The translations under genes and the position numbers were made by a program. The notes under the pieces are model-generated. The model did not search any database. It was not told the origin of the DNA and was given only the letters and a program-made list of their open reading frames with translations. DNA of 52,253 nt from Motilimonas sp. E26 (lineage in GTDB: Bacteria; Pseudomonadota; Gammaproteobacteria; Enterobacterales; CBDFNC01), in assembly GCF_021278025.1 (NCBI RefSeq), contig NZ_JAIBHJ010000003.1:251075-303327 (forward strand). The letters are read 5' to 3'. Every line of letters begins with the position of its first letter. The first letter of the stretch is position 1. Shown one piece after another: positions 34,376 to 44,026 of this stretch.

Positions 34376-35541
34376 TGGCGTTTGATTTTATCAAGCCCGC
34401 CTTGGCTCAGCGTCAAGCTGAGCATTTATATCGTCAATTAACGCCCGTTGCTGGCGCGCAAGGGCGCTATCTTGAGGTTGGCGGGCAACGCTATCTTAAT
34501 TTTTCCAGTAACGATTATTTATCATTGGCAGCCGAGCCTACGCTCATCAATGCGTGGCAAAGCGGCTTAGCGCAATACGGCTGCGGCAGTGGCGCGAGCG
34601 CCTTGGTAACGGGTTATAGCCAAGCCCATGCTGATTTAGAAGCCAAGCTTAAAAGCTGGCTTGGGGTTGAGGCGGTGGCCTTGTTTAACTCAGGTTATAG
34701 CGCTAACCAAGCTATTTTAAAGCTACTGCTAAGCAAAGATGATTTATTACTGCAAGACAAGCTAAACCATGCCTCGTTAATGGAAGCGGGTAGCTTTTTG
34801 CCTTGCCCTATGATGCGGTTTCGCCACAATGATATGGCACATTTAACCTCGCTGTTGACTAAGTCGGGGCAAAACAAACTCATTGTGTCGGAAGGCGTAT
34901 TCAGTATGGATGGCGATAGTGCGCCTATTACTGAATTGCTGCAATTACGCAATCAGAGTCAAGCTTGGTTAATGTTGGATGATGCCCACGGCATTGGCGT
35001 TTGTGGCCCAGATGGCACGGGCTCTGCGGCGGCGGCAGGGTTAAAAAACAGCGAGCTTGATATTTATATGGCCACCTTTGGCAAAGCGCTAGGGGTTGGC
35101 GGCGCGATGATCGCTGGCTCACAGTCTTTGATCGATTACATAGTCAATTTTTCTAAGGCCTATATTTACACCACAGCCATGCCGCCAGCGCAGGCGGTGG
35201 CAATTAGTAAAGCCGTTGATTTAGTACAAACTCAGTCTTGGCGTCAACAACAGCTGCAAGACAATATTCAATACTTTAAGCAGTTGGCTGGGCAATATCA
35301 GTTGCCATTAATGGCGTCGAATAGCGCGATTCAACCCGTTGTTATTGGCGACAGTCAACGGGCGCTTGAAGTAGCCAATGCGCTACGCCAACAAGGCTTT
35401 TATTGCAGTGCGATGCGTCCGCCCACGGTTGCTAAAGGCACCGCGAGGTTGCGCATAACCTTAACTACGGGCCATCAACAGCAAGATATTGCAGACTTAT
35501 TAGCGAGCTTAAATTCGATTTTGGTGGTGCAGTATGGCTAA
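34375..35541 (+). CDS. bioF: 8-amino-7-oxononanoate synthase
   Basis: BioF condenses pimeloyl-ACP with alanine (KAPA synthase, PLP). It has 388 aa with PLP lysine K237 in ATFGKALGVGG, DDAHGIG at 202-208 and the N-terminal SNDYLSLA. Overlaps with bioB (1 nt) and bioC (8 nt) point to translational coupling within bioBFCD. Confidence 0.96.
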   Translation: MAFDFIKPALAQRQAEHLYRQLTPVAGAQGRYLEVGGQRYLNFSSNDYLSLAAEPTLINAWQSGLAQYGCGSGASALVTGYSQAHADLEAKLKSWLGVEAVALFNSGYSANQAILKLLLSKDDLLLQDKLNHASLMEAGSFLPCPMMRFRHNDMAHLTSLLTKSGQNKLIVSEGVFSMDGDSAPITELLQLRNQSQAWLMLDDAHGIGVCGPDGTGSAAAAGLKNSELDIYMATFGKALGVGGAMIAGSQSLIDYIVNFSKAYIYTTAMPPAQAVAISKAVDLVQTQSWRQQQLQDNIQYFKQLAGQYQLPLMASNSAIQPVVIGDSQRALEVANALRQQGFYCSAMRPPTVAKGTARLRITLTTGHQQQDIADLLASLNSILVVQYG

Positions 35542-36337
35542 ACACCATAAGCAGTTATTGGCGAACGCATTTTCAAAAGCGGCGCATTCTTATGATGATG
35601 TCGCCGAGTTACAGCGCAATACAGGGCATCAATTATTGGCGCAACTTGCGCCTGTTGTAACACCAAAAAGCTCGCAGTGCGGCGCTGCACCAATCTGGCT
35701 CGATCTCGGCTCAGGCACGGGTTATTTTACTCAGTTGCTCAGCGAATCGAGTGCGCAAGTTTATGGGGTGGATATTGCTTTTGGCATGCTCAAGCATGCC
35801 AAAGCGCATCGCAACCCAAATATCCATTGGCTCAATGGTGATGCCGAAGCCCTGCCAATAGCTAGTAACTCGGTTGATTTAGTATTTTCGACCCTTGCTT
35901 TGCAGTGGTGCGATGACTTAAGCCGCGCGATGAAAGAAATACACCGAGTATTAAAGCCCGGCGGCCGCCTAGGGTTTACTACTTTAGTGTCTGGCTCGTT
36001 AAATGAGTTAAAACAAGCTTGGCGAGCAGTGGATGAGCAGCAACATGTTAATGGTTTTTTGCCTCTTAATGCGATTGAAGCAAGCACCCAAGCTGCGCCG
36101 TTTTCGCAAGTCGACTTACAAGTGCGTCCTGAAGTGTTGCTCTATGACACGCCGCTAAGGTTACTTAAAGATCTTAAAGGCATCGGTGCTAATTATGTGC
36201 AAGCTCAGCGGGCAAGCTCGGGTTTAGGCGGCAAACAAAAATTATTAAAAATGAGCCAAGGCTACGAGGTATTTCGTACTCAAGATGGGTTATATCCTGC
36301 CACCTATTATGTTTGCTATGCTGAACTAATTAAGTAA
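35534..36337 (+). CDS. bioC: Malonyl-ACP O-methyltransferase
   Basis: BioC methylates malonyl-ACP to start pimeloyl synthesis on fatty-acid enzymes. The protein has 267 aa. SAM motif I is LDLGSGTGYFT (about residues 57-67), with GVDIAFGML after it and the typical LALQWCDDL segment near residue 120. It overlaps the end of bioF by 8 nt. bioH is not in the window. Confidence 0.94.
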   Translation: MAKHHKQLLANAFSKAAHSYDDVAELQRNTGHQLLAQLAPVVTPKSSQCGAAPIWLDLGSGTGYFTQLLSESSAQVYGVDIAFGMLKHAKAHRNPNIHWLNGDAEALPIASNSVDLVFSTLALQWCDDLSRAMKEIHRVLKPGGRLGFTTLVSGSLNELKQAWRAVDEQQHVNGFLPLNAIEASTQAAPFSQVDLQVRPEVLLYDTPLRLLKDLKGIGANYVQAQRASSGLGGKQKLLKMSQGYEVFRTQDGLYPATYYVCYAELIK

Positions 36338-36396
36338 GCAAATTTTTAACCCGTTTCTTACACTTAGCATGATCTTTGTTACGGAGAATTAGTTAG

Positions 36397-37077
36397 ATGA
36401 GCCAAGCATTTTTTGTTACCGGTACTGACACTGAAGTTGGAAAAACCTTTATCACGTGCGCCTTGATGCAAAGCTTGCGAGACATGAAGAAAACGGTTAT
36501 TGGTTACAAACCCATTGCAGCAGGGGCAGAGCTTAGCCATCACGGCTTACTTAACGAAGACGCGTTATTACTGCAACAACACGGGTCATTTGATTTGCCC
36601 TATGAAGCTATTAATCCGATTGTATTTGCGCCGCCGATTGCCCCGCATATTGCCGCGCAACAAGCAGGGCAAGTCATCAGCATGGCAAGGGTTGATGCTG
36701 GCTTTCAACAGTTAAAAACTCAAGGAGCAGATATTGTGCTGGTGGAAGGTGCGGGCGGTTGGCGTTTACCCCTTGGTGATGGTCAATATTTATCCGACTG
36801 GGTCGCGGATAAGCAATTGCCTGTTATCTTAGTGGTTGGGATGAAGTTAGGTTGCCTTAATCACGCCATATTAACGGCAGAAAGCATCATCGCTTGCGGG
36901 CTAAAAATTGCCGGTTGGGTCGCCAACAGTCCGTCGTCAGAGCAGGCTTACTTAACTGCAAATATTGATTATTTGCGCCAGCATATTGATGCACCCTATT
37001 TTGGGCATATGCCCTTTATGCCGCAAGCGGATGCCTTAGAAGCTGCGCAATGCCTCGATGTGGCGGCAATGTTGTAG
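36397..37077 (+). CDS. bioD: ATP-dependent dethiobiotin synthetase
   Basis: BioD closes the ureido ring using CO2 and ATP. It has 226 aa with P-loop GTDTEVGKTF at residues 8-17 and VEGAGGWRLPL near residue 116. ACGGAG lies upstream. It begins 59 nt after bioC, with no terminator between, so it is probably the last gene of bioBFCD. Confidence 0.96.
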   Translation: MSQAFFVTGTDTEVGKTFITCALMQSLRDMKKTVIGYKPIAAGAELSHHGLLNEDALLLQQHGSFDLPYEAINPIVFAPPIAPHIAAQQAGQVISMARVDAGFQQLKTQGADIVLVEGAGGWRLPLGDGQYLSDWVADKQLPVILVVGMKLGCLNHAILTAESIIACGLKIAGWVANSPSSEQAYLTANIDYLRQHIDAPYFGHMPFMPQADALEAAQCLDVAAML

Positions 37078-37135
37078 GGGGATGATAGAGGCCATATTTG
37101 TTTTGTTGGTTTTTTGTTAATTGAGTATTTGCTTT

Positions 37136-37198
37136 GTAAAATAAATAGCGTAAAAAAACGTAAAGAGTACTTGATATTTTAACTATTAGACATATTAT
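37136..37198 (+). promoter_or_regulatory. CpxR-type box and promoter of htpX
   Basis: GTAAA at 37150-37154 and 37160-37164 are spaced by exactly 5 nt, the CpxR consensus GTAAA-N5-GTAAA; another GTAAA is at 37136. Just downstream a promoter TTGATA (37171-37176), 16 nt, TATTAT (37193-37198) predicts a start near 37205. The box then lies about 48 nt upstream of the start. htpX is a known Cpx target in E. coli, so regulation by envelope stress is likely. Confidence 0.65.
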
Positions 37199-37248
37199 GT
37201 CGTTGTTTTCATCCCATCAATGATAGAGCCATTAGGCAGAGGACAGAC

Positions 37249-38115
37249 ATGAAACGAATTGCGCTTTTAATACTCACCAACTTAGCGGTCATGCTAGTAC
37301 TGGGTATTGTGTTACAAATTATTTTTGCTGTGACAGGTATTAACAGTCGCGGTATTGGCGGAATACTCACGTTTGCTTTGGTATTTGGTTTTGGCGGCGC
37401 GTTTATTTCTTTAGCGATGTCAAAGATGATTGCCAAGCGCTCTGTCGGCGCAGAAGTGATCACTGAGCCGCGTAATGCTGATGAGCATTGGCTGATGGAA
37501 CGCGTGGCAGAGCAAGCTAAAAAAGTCGGTATCACCATGCCTGAAGTTGCGGTTTACCAAAGCCCTGACATGAACGCATTTGCTACTGGTATGACGAAGA
37601 ACTCATCGCTGGTTGCTGTTAGTACTGGTTTAATGCAAAACATGACTCGCGACGAAGTTGAAGCGGTGCTAGCACACGAAATTAGCCACATTGCTAATGG
37701 TGACATGGTGACCTTAACCTTAGTGCAAGGTGTGATGAATACCTTTGTTCACTTCTTTGTGTCTATCGTCTCTAACATTATTCAAAATGTGTTGGGTGGC
37801 GACGAAGAAGGTGAAGGTGGTTTAGGTTTTATTGCTTCTTTTGCCATCAGCATGGTGCTTTATGCGGTATTTGGCGCAGCGGCCTCTGTTGTTGTTGCTT
37901 GGTTTAGCCGTAAACGTGAATTTGCTGCCGATGCTGGCGCAGCAACTCTTGTTGATAAGCAAAAAATGATCAACGCGCTAGAGCGTCTACGCGGTGGCAA
38001 TCAGCACGAGATGCAAGGCCAATTCGCTGCTTTTGGTATCAATGGTGGCTTTAGCTCACTATTTTCTACTCATCCACCATTAGAAGATCGTATTCAGGCC
38101 CTAAAAAACCAGTAA
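37249..38115 (+). CDS. htpX: Protease HtpX
   Basis: HtpX is an inner-membrane zinc metalloprotease that clears misfolded membrane proteins, acting beside FtsH. It has 288 aa with two N-terminal hydrophobic helices (about 4-26, 36-57) and two more (about 158-180 and 194-217). HEISH gives zinc ligands H143 and H147 and catalytic E144. The third ligand E224 lies in [10 protein letters not shown] CpxR-like box and a good promoter precede it, and a strong terminator follows. Confidence 0.96.
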   Translation: MKRIALLILTNLAVMLVLGIVLQIIFAVTGINSRGIGGILTFALVFGFGGAFISLAMSKMIAKRSVGAEVITEPRNADEHWLMERVAEQAKKVGITMPEVAVYQSPDMNAFATGMTKNSSLVAVSTGLMQNMTRDEVEAVLAHEISHIANGDMVTLTLVQGVMNTFVHFFVSIVSNIIQNVLGGDEEGEGGLGFIASFAISMVLYAVFGAAASVVVAWFSRKREFAADAGAATLVDKQKMINALERLRGGNQHEMQGQFAAFGINGGFSSLFSTHPPLEDRIQALKNQ

Positions 38116-38132
38116 TACTCACTCCTTTATTA

Positions 38133-38156
38133 GGGCTGCCTCGGCAGCCCTTTTTT
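38133..38156 (+). terminator. htpX terminator
   Basis: GGGCTGCC, loop TC, GGCAGCCC, then six Ts. Canonical and 18 nt after the htpX stop. Confidence 0.92.
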
Positions 38157-38267
38157 GTTGCAAATGAGCAAAAAGGAGTCGCTAAAGTATGACTTATCTG
38201 TTCATTGTCTAGACAGTCTGGCAAAATATATAAAAAAAAAATAATCCAGCAAGGGATCGCTGTTTAC

Positions 38268-39245
38268 ATGACCAAAGCCATGATTTTTTCCACTCGCTTA
38301 TTGTCGCTCACTTTCTTGATTGGGCTCATCAGTGCGTGTGCACCTCAAAACGAATTACTGCGAGTGGGGGCTGCCCCTTGGCCTGGTTTTGAGCCCATCT
38401 TCTTAGCTCGTGAAATGGAATATTTAGACACGAGTCTGGTTTCTTTATATGAATTAACCAGTGCCAGTCACGTCGCCCATAGCTTTGAAGCCGGAAAATT
38501 AGATGTTGCCTTTTTATCATTAGATGAAGTGCTCACTTTGATCACCCGTGGCAGCAAACTTAAGGTGATAGCTATTGTTGATGAGTCTGTCGGCGGGGAT
38601 GCGATTATTGGCTTGCCCGGTGTGACGCAAATTAAGCACCTTAAAGGCAAACGCATTGGCTATGAAAATAACGCTGCTGGCTCATTATTACTCGCGGAAG
38701 CGTTAAGTCACGCTAATCTAGTTGCTCATGATGTTGAACTGATAGAAGTAAAGCTTGATGAACAGCGTCAAGTTTTTCACCGTAATCAAGTTGATGCGCT
38801 AATTACCAGCGAGCCAATTAAGCAAAAGCTACTGGCATTGGGCGGTGTCTCTATTTTTGATAGCGCGCGATTACCGGGACGCATTGTTAACTTAGTGGTG
38901 GCTTCAGATAAGGCGATTGAACAACAACAGCCAGCCTTAATTGAACTGTTAAAAAGTTACTATAAGGCAAGAAAGTTTCAAAAAGGTCGACCTCAGAAAG
39001 CAATACAGTTAATGGCCATGCGGTTGCAGTTATACACCAGTGAAATGCAAAGTAGCTTACAAGGCGTAAAATTTATCGAGCCTGTTGAGTCTATTTTGCG
39101 CTTATCGGGTCAAGCTAAATCTGCGCTAAATACCCAAGCGCAAGATCTTGGTGAGTTAATGGTTTACCGCGGTATGTTAGAGCAAGTACCTGACTTGAGT
39201 CAGTTAGTTAATAGTCAGGTATTAGAGCAGGTGATTTATGAATAG
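38268..39245 (+). CDS. Solute-binding lipoprotein (NMT1/TauA-like)
   Basis: 326 aa from the ATG at 38268. An upstream in-frame ATG (38205) would put 21 charged residues before the signal and is rejected. The signal MTKAMIFSTRLLSLTFLIGLI, shortened here, ends at lipobox LISAC (C24). The mature part is a type II periplasmic binding protein of the nitrate/taurine/thiamine-precursor type (LRVGAAPWPGFEPIFLA, then SHVAHSFEAGKLDVAFLSLDE). No ABC permease or ATPase adjoins. Its stop overlaps the GGDEF/EAL gene by 8 nt, so it probably serves as a ligand sensor for that protein. Confidence 0.82.
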   Translation: MTKAMIFSTRLLSLTFLIGLISACAPQNELLRVGAAPWPGFEPIFLAREMEYLDTSLVSLYELTSASHVAHSFEAGKLDVAFLSLDEVLTLITRGSKLKVIAIVDESVGGDAIIGLPGVTQIKHLKGKRIGYENNAAGSLLLAEALSHANLVAHDVELIEVKLDEQRQVFHRNQVDALITSEPIKQKLLALGGVSIFDSARLPGRIVNLVVASDKAIEQQQPALIELLKSYYKARKFQKGRPQKAIQLMAMRLQLYTSEMQSSLQGVKFIEPVESILRLSGQAKSALNTQAQDLGELMVYRGMLEQVPDLSQLVNSQVLEQVIYE

Positions 39246-41745
39246 TCCGCGTTTATGGTCATTGGCGTCGGTTATTCCCACGCTACTGTTACTGGTTTTT
39301 TTAGTGTTGCAAACGGCCTTTATCTTTTTGGACTATCAAACGAAAAGTGAGCGTTTATTATTACAAAGTCGTGAGGAAGTATTAGGTAAGGTAAACAAGT
39401 TACAGCAAAGTCTATCAGATGCCTTGATGCGTCATGACAATGCGGTGGCGGAGCGAGAGCTTACCTTGGCGGCGCTAAACGACAATGTATCGCAACTACT
39501 TGTGTTAGATGAAAATGCAGAAGTGCTGTTGTCTAACCAAATGAGCTTAAAGTTCATGTTCGCCAGTGCGGTGTTACCTGAGTTTGAGTGGGCCGATTTT
39601 TATCAAGCTCGTGATAAAAATCGCTTGCTTTATCAATATGTTGAAGCCGAAAAAAACATATATGTTTATGCCCCTCTGCAATTAGCACGTAAAGATCATA
39701 GCTTAAAGCGCAACAATACTGGCGCCATCTTTGTTTCTTATTCCCTCGTAAAGCCTTATCAAACGCTATTGGCGAATACAATACAAGACTCGATGAAGAA
39801 TACTTTGGTTGTGGCAATTGCGCTACTAACCTTAACCATACTGCTGGTTAAAATGATCATTGCACCATTGAACCGCTTGGTTCAAGCCGCACAGCAGCTT
39901 AACAATGATAATGATGATGCCTTTCCGCAACTAAAAGAAGGGCAAGGTGAAATTGGTTTGTTACAGCGTGCGTTTATGGCGATGGCTGACAAAATGAAAT
40001 TAAACTTTGAGCAATTAAGCGCGAGTGAACAGCGTTGGCATTATGCGTTAAGTGGTGCTCGAGATGGTGTGTGGGATTGGAGTATTGAGTCTAATCAAGT
40101 GTTTTTTTCGGCTCGTTGGAAGGAAATGCTTGGCTATATTGAAGATGAAATTGGTGATGATATTGAAGAGCTGGAGCAGCGGATCCACCCTGATGACTTA
40201 ATGGATATGTTTGCTTGTTTGAGGTTACATTTAGCAGGTAAAACCCCATTTTATGAGCATATTCACCGAGTTCAATGTAAAGATGGCGATTTCTGTTGGG
40301 TGCTCGACCGAGGCAAGGTAATTGAATGGGCCGAAGACGGTAAACCATCTCGCTTGATTTGTACTCATACGGATATAACTGAATACCGCAAAGCGCAAGA
40401 TTTAGTGGCGTTTCAAGCCTACCATGATGAGGTTACGCAACTCCCCAATCGACGTAAATTACTTGAACATCTAGCGATTGAAATTAGCCGAACGAAGCAA
40501 AGTCAACAATGGGGCTGTTTGCTCTTTATTGATCTTGATAAGTTTAAACAGGTAAATGATGTTCACGGTCATGTTGCAGCAGATACCTTGTTAAGAATGG
40601 TGGCCAAGCGTTTATTGCAGATGATGGAAGGTGGCAACATTGTTGCTCGGCTTCTGGGGGATGAGTTTGCTATTGTTTTGCCACAACTGGGTGATGAGCC
40701 TGATCGCGTGGCTGAACAAGCCTTAGGTTTCGCTCAGGCGGTACGCAAACGCATTGCTTCTCCTTTCGTGTTGCAAGGGCAGCGTATTAATTTATCTTGC
40801 ACGATTGGCATCACCTTGTTTCCTGATGGTGAGCAATCGGCAACCGATATTTTGCGCCAAGCGGATATAGCCATGTTTCATGGCAAGGAAGATGGCCGAG
40901 ATATGATCCACTTCTTCTCTGAAGAAATGGAAAATAGAGTACAGCGTAATCACAATTTGCAGCAAATGTTGCGTTTGGCGCTCGAACAAGATGAGATCAA
41001 ATTGTTCCTACAGCCTAAAGTCGATCGCAAAGGTAATGTGGTGGGGTGTGAAGCGTTATTGCGTTGGTATCAACCACAGCGCGGTTGGATCACTCCGAGT
41101 GAGTTTGTGCCTGCTGCTGAAGATTCAGGGCTCATTATTGAATTAGGTAATTGGGTGCTAACACAATCATGCTTAATGTTAAAACATTGGCAACAATCAG
41201 GGCTGCCAGAGCAGTTCAAAACCTTGTCAGTCAATGTTAGCCCTAAACAATTCTTACAAGTCGATTTTATTGAGCAGATTAGCCGGATTGTCAAAGAGAG
41301 TGAAATTAATCCTAATTTATTGGAACTGGAGATTACTGAAACGATTTTGGTTTCACAGCTGGATGATGCGGTAGAAAAAATTAAAGCGCTACGTGCTCTT
41401 GGCATTCGCTTTGCGATTGATGACTTTGGCACTGGCTATTCTTCAATGTCTTATTTAAGTACGTTACCCATTACTGCATTGAAAATAGACCGTTCGTTTG
41501 TTGAGCATTTAGAAACTCAGGTGAGCCAGCAAGCCATTGTTGCCGCTATTATTGCGATGGCTGAAAATTTAGGTTTAGAGGTGATAGCAGAAGGTGTTGA
41601 AAATGTAGCACAGCTTAACTTTTTGAAAGCTAAGGGGTGTGCATTATTTCAAGGCTACTTGTTTGGCAGGGCGCTATCAGCTGAAGAGTTTAGTCAAAAC
41701 TTATTGCCCAAAGCTGCGCCTCAGTTTTCCACCGTTGACGCATGA
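39238..41745 (+). CDS. Membrane PAS-GGDEF-EAL protein
   Basis: 835 aa. Transmembrane helices at about residues 11-31 and 188-207 enclose a periplasmic sensor region. A HAMP-like linker (about 205-260) and a PAS/PAC domain (about 262-385) follow. The GGDEF domain (395-560) has LGDEF (473-477), with the first Gly replaced by Leu and no RxxD inhibitory site visible. The EAL domain (575-825) keeps EALLR (605-609), NVSPKQF, ELEITET, DDFGTGYSS and IAEGVE, so it is probably an active c-di-GMP phosphodiesterase. It overlaps the binding-protein gene, implying one signalling unit. Diguanylate cyclase activity is doubtful. Confidence 0.9.
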   Translation: MNSPRLWSLASVIPTLLLLVFLVLQTAFIFLDYQTKSERLLLQSREEVLGKVNKLQQSLSDALMRHDNAVAERELTLAALNDNVSQLLVLDENAEVLLSNQMSLKFMFASAVLPEFEWADFYQARDKNRLLYQYVEAEKNIYVYAPLQLARKDHSLKRNNTGAIFVSYSLVKPYQTLLANTIQDSMKNTLVVAIALLTLTILLVKMIIAPLNRLVQAAQQLNNDNDDAFPQLKEGQGEIGLLQRAFMAMADKMKLNFEQLSASEQRWHYALSGARDGVWDWSIESNQVFFSARWKEMLGYIEDEIGDDIEELEQRIHPDDLMDMFACLRLHLAGKTPFYEHIHRVQCKDGDFCWVLDRGKVIEWAEDGKPSRLICTHTDITEYRKAQDLVAFQAYHDEVTQLPNRRKLLEHLAIEISRTKQSQQWGCLLFIDLDKFKQVNDVHGHVAADTLLRMVAKRLLQMMEGGNIVARLLGDEFAIVLPQLGDEPDRVAEQALGFAQAVRKRIASPFVLQGQRINLSCTIGITLFPDGEQSATDILRQADIAMFHGKEDGRDMIHFFSEEMENRVQRNHNLQQMLRLALEQDEIKLFLQPKVDRKGNVVGCEALLRWYQPQRGWITPSEFVPAAEDSGLIIELGNWVLTQSCLMLKHWQQSGLPEQFKTLSVNVSPKQFLQVDFIEQISRIVKESEINPNLLELEITETILVSQLDDAVEKIKALRALGIRFAIDDFGTGYSSMSYLSTLPITALKIDRSFVEHLETQVSQQAIVAAIIAMAENLGLEVIAEGVENVAQLNFLKAKGCALFQGYLFGRALSAEEFSQNLLPKAAPQFSTVDA

Positions 41746-41887
41746 ACGAAGAGGGATTGCCAATAGCATAAGTTAATTGGTGGTAAACAGAATTAACTTA
41801 GCGTGCCTAGTATTGAAAACACGGTGGTGCTCTGAAACATGCATCTTCAAGTTGATTGGGTATATGCTCTAGTTGACTGGATAAAAG

Positions 41888-44026
41888 CTAACCTCGCCGT
41901 GACCTAAAGTATCGCCCTAACAGGGCTAAAATCCGTGTTGGTTTATGTTTTTGTTTCCAAACACCTGCCGCGTATTTGTTAGCTTCAAGCATGGTTGGGT
42001 AGGCATGTACAGTACCAAGGATTTTATTCAGGCCTAGGCCATGTTTCATCGCCAGCACAAACTCGCCAATGGTCTCTCCTGCATGCTGACCGACAATCGT
42101 TACGCCTAAAATAGTGTCTTTATTCGGGATGGTTAACACTCTTACTACCCCTGTTTTTGCACTGTCAGCGATAGCTCGGTCTAGCTCATCTACGGCAAAC
42201 TCTGTTAGTTCATAAGGAATATTTTCTGCTTTAGCACGTGTTTCATTAATGCCCACTTGGGCGATGGGTGGATCACAGTAGGTAACACTTGGTATCACAC
42301 GATAATCCGCTTTGAATTTCTTAAAGTGGCCAAATAAAGCATTGACACTGGCATACCAAGCTTGATGGGCGGCAAAATGCGTAAACTGCATGGGACCGGC
42401 GACATCACCAACAGCAAAAATGTTGGGGTACTGCGTGCGTAGATAGGGATCAAGTGTAATGGTGCCGTTTGTTTCAAGGTTGATACCTAAGGGCTCTAAT
42501 CCTAATCCTTCGGTATTGGCTTTACGTCCCACTGCAATTAATACCTTATCAAAGCTAAAGCGTTGCTCCTCTTGTGATGTTTGATAGTGCGCCCATTGGC
42601 CGTCAGTATCGCGACTGAAATGATTGAGACTGGTATTTAATAAACATTGGATCCCTTCTAGCTGAAATTGCTCGAGCAGTATGCTGGATACGCTAGGATC
42701 TTCTCTGGGCAGCAATTGTTTTGCGATATCTATCAGGGTTACTCTTGAGCCGAGGCGGGCGAACGCTTGAGCTAATTCACAGCCAATAGGTCCGGCGCCG
42801 ACCACCAAGAGACGCGGCGGTAATTGCTCAAGTTGCCAAAGACTATCAGAGGTTAAGTACTCAATCTGATCAAGCCCCTTAATCGGAGGCACAAAAGGTT
42901 TAGCGCCAGTGGCGATAATAATATTTTCCGTTAGCAGTGTTTGCCCATTTAGCTCGACAGCATAAGGCGTTTTGATGGTTGCTTTGCCTTGCAGACAATT
43001 TACGCCTAGCTTGCTATAACGCTCAATGGAGTCGTGTGGCTCGACTTGTTTGATCACATCATGAACTCGGTCCATCACGGCTTTAAAATCGACCTTACTT
43101 GTAATAGGTTCAAAACCAAGGCTTGCTGCTTTATTTAACTCGGCGGCAAAGTGTGCGCTGCGCAGCAAAGCCTTAGATGGCACACAGCCGGTATTTAAAC
43201 AATCGCCACCCATTTTATGTTTCTCAATAATCGCAACTTTCGCGTTTACGGTGGCTGCAATATAACTACTGACTAAGCCGCCAGCACCAGCACCTATCAC
43301 CACTAAGTTGTAGTCAAATTTCTTCGGTTTCGGGTAGGGCTTATAACGATTATATTGCTGATATCGATTGATGCTCCACCTGATTAAATGGGGCAGTATG
43401 GCTAATAACGCAAAAGCAAACCAAAGTGAGGGAGAGGCAATATCTTGGAGCGAGCTAATCTTGCTGAGCTCGGTGCCGGCATTCACATAAACCAAGGTAC
43501 CAGGGATCATCCCCAATTGGCTAACCCAGTAAAAAGTACGGGTTTTAATTGAGGTTAGCCCCATTAATAGGTTAATTAAAAAAAACGGTACCACAGGCAA
43601 CAGTCGCAAGCTCAATAGGTACTGAGCTCCTTGCTTTTCTACCCCTTGATTAAATTGAGTTAACTTATGCCCCCACTTTGCTTGCAGCCGCTCCCTAAGC
43701 AAGTAACGCGCGACTAAAAAGGCCAAGGTTGCACCTATTGAGCTGGCAAATGAAACAATAATAAAACCTTCAACTAAGCCAAATAGTGCCCCTGCGAGTA
43801 AGGTGAGTACTGCTGCGCCTGGTAATGAGCCTGCGGTAATCAGCACATAAGCGGCAAAAAATCCCAAGGCGTAGAGTAGGTGTTGCTGCTCTACCGCTTG
43901 TTGTAGTGCAAGGTGTTGCTGCTGGATATAATCTAACGTGAGGTATTGATTAAGCCCTAAAGCAAAAAATAGTGCAGCTAAAACTAATATTGCGACAAGC
44001 AGTAACCACTTATTTATCTTCATCAT
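41888..44026 (-). CDS. TVP38/DedA-type membrane domain fused to FAD disulfide oxidoreductase
   Basis: From the ATG at 44026 the protein has 712 aa; GGAG lies 6 nt before it. Earlier in-frame starts lie inside the upstream gene. Residues 1-225 form a TVP38/TMEM64 (DedA-like) integral-membrane domain with about six helices and the motifs GSLPGAAVLTLLAG and RLLPVVPFF. From 240 on comes a class I pyridine nucleotide-disulfide oxidoreductase. It has FAD motif GAGAGG (245-250), redox pair C276/C281 in GGDCLNTGCVPSK, NAD motif GAGPIG and a C-terminal HAYPT catalytic His region. It resembles mercuric-reductase-like enzymes without a metal-binding N-terminus. Substrate unknown; membrane tethering is unusual. 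Confidence 0.88.
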   Translation of the reverse strand: MMKINKWLLLVAILVLAALFFALGLNQYLTLDYIQQQHLALQQAVEQQHLLYALGFFAAYVLITAGSLPGAAVLTLLAGALFGLVEGFIIVSFASSIGATLAFLVARYLLRERLQAKWGHKLTQFNQGVEKQGAQYLLSLRLLPVVPFFLINLLMGLTSIKTRTFYWVSQLGMIPGTLVYVNAGTELSKISSLQDIASPSLWFAFALLAILPHLIRWSINRYQQYNRYKPYPKPKKFDYNLVVIGAGAGGLVSSYIAATVNAKVAIIEKHKMGGDCLNTGCVPSKALLRSAHFAAELNKAASLGFEPITSKVDFKAVMDRVHDVIKQVEPHDSIERYSKLGVNCLQGKATIKTPYAVELNGQTLLTENIIIATGAKPFVPPIKGLDQIEYLTSDSLWQLEQLPPRLLVVGAGPIGCELAQAFARLGSRVTLIDIAKQLLPREDPSVSSILLEQFQLEGIQCLLNTSLNHFSRDTDGQWAHYQTSQEEQRFSFDKVLIAVGRKANTEGLGLEPLGINLETNGTITLDPYLRTQYPNIFAVGDVAGPMQFTHFAAHQAWYASVNALFGHFKKFKADYRVIPSVTYCDPPIAQVGINETRAKAENIPYELTEFAVDELDRAIADSAKTGVVRVLTIPNKDTILGVTIVGQHAGETIGEFVLAMKHGLGLNKILGTVHAYPTMLEANKYAAGVWKQKHKPTRILALLGRYFRSRRG

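Noticed and set aside
38205-38267. N-terminal extension of the solute-binding lipoprotein
   Set aside because: It would place 21 charged residues before a clear lipoprotein signal peptide.
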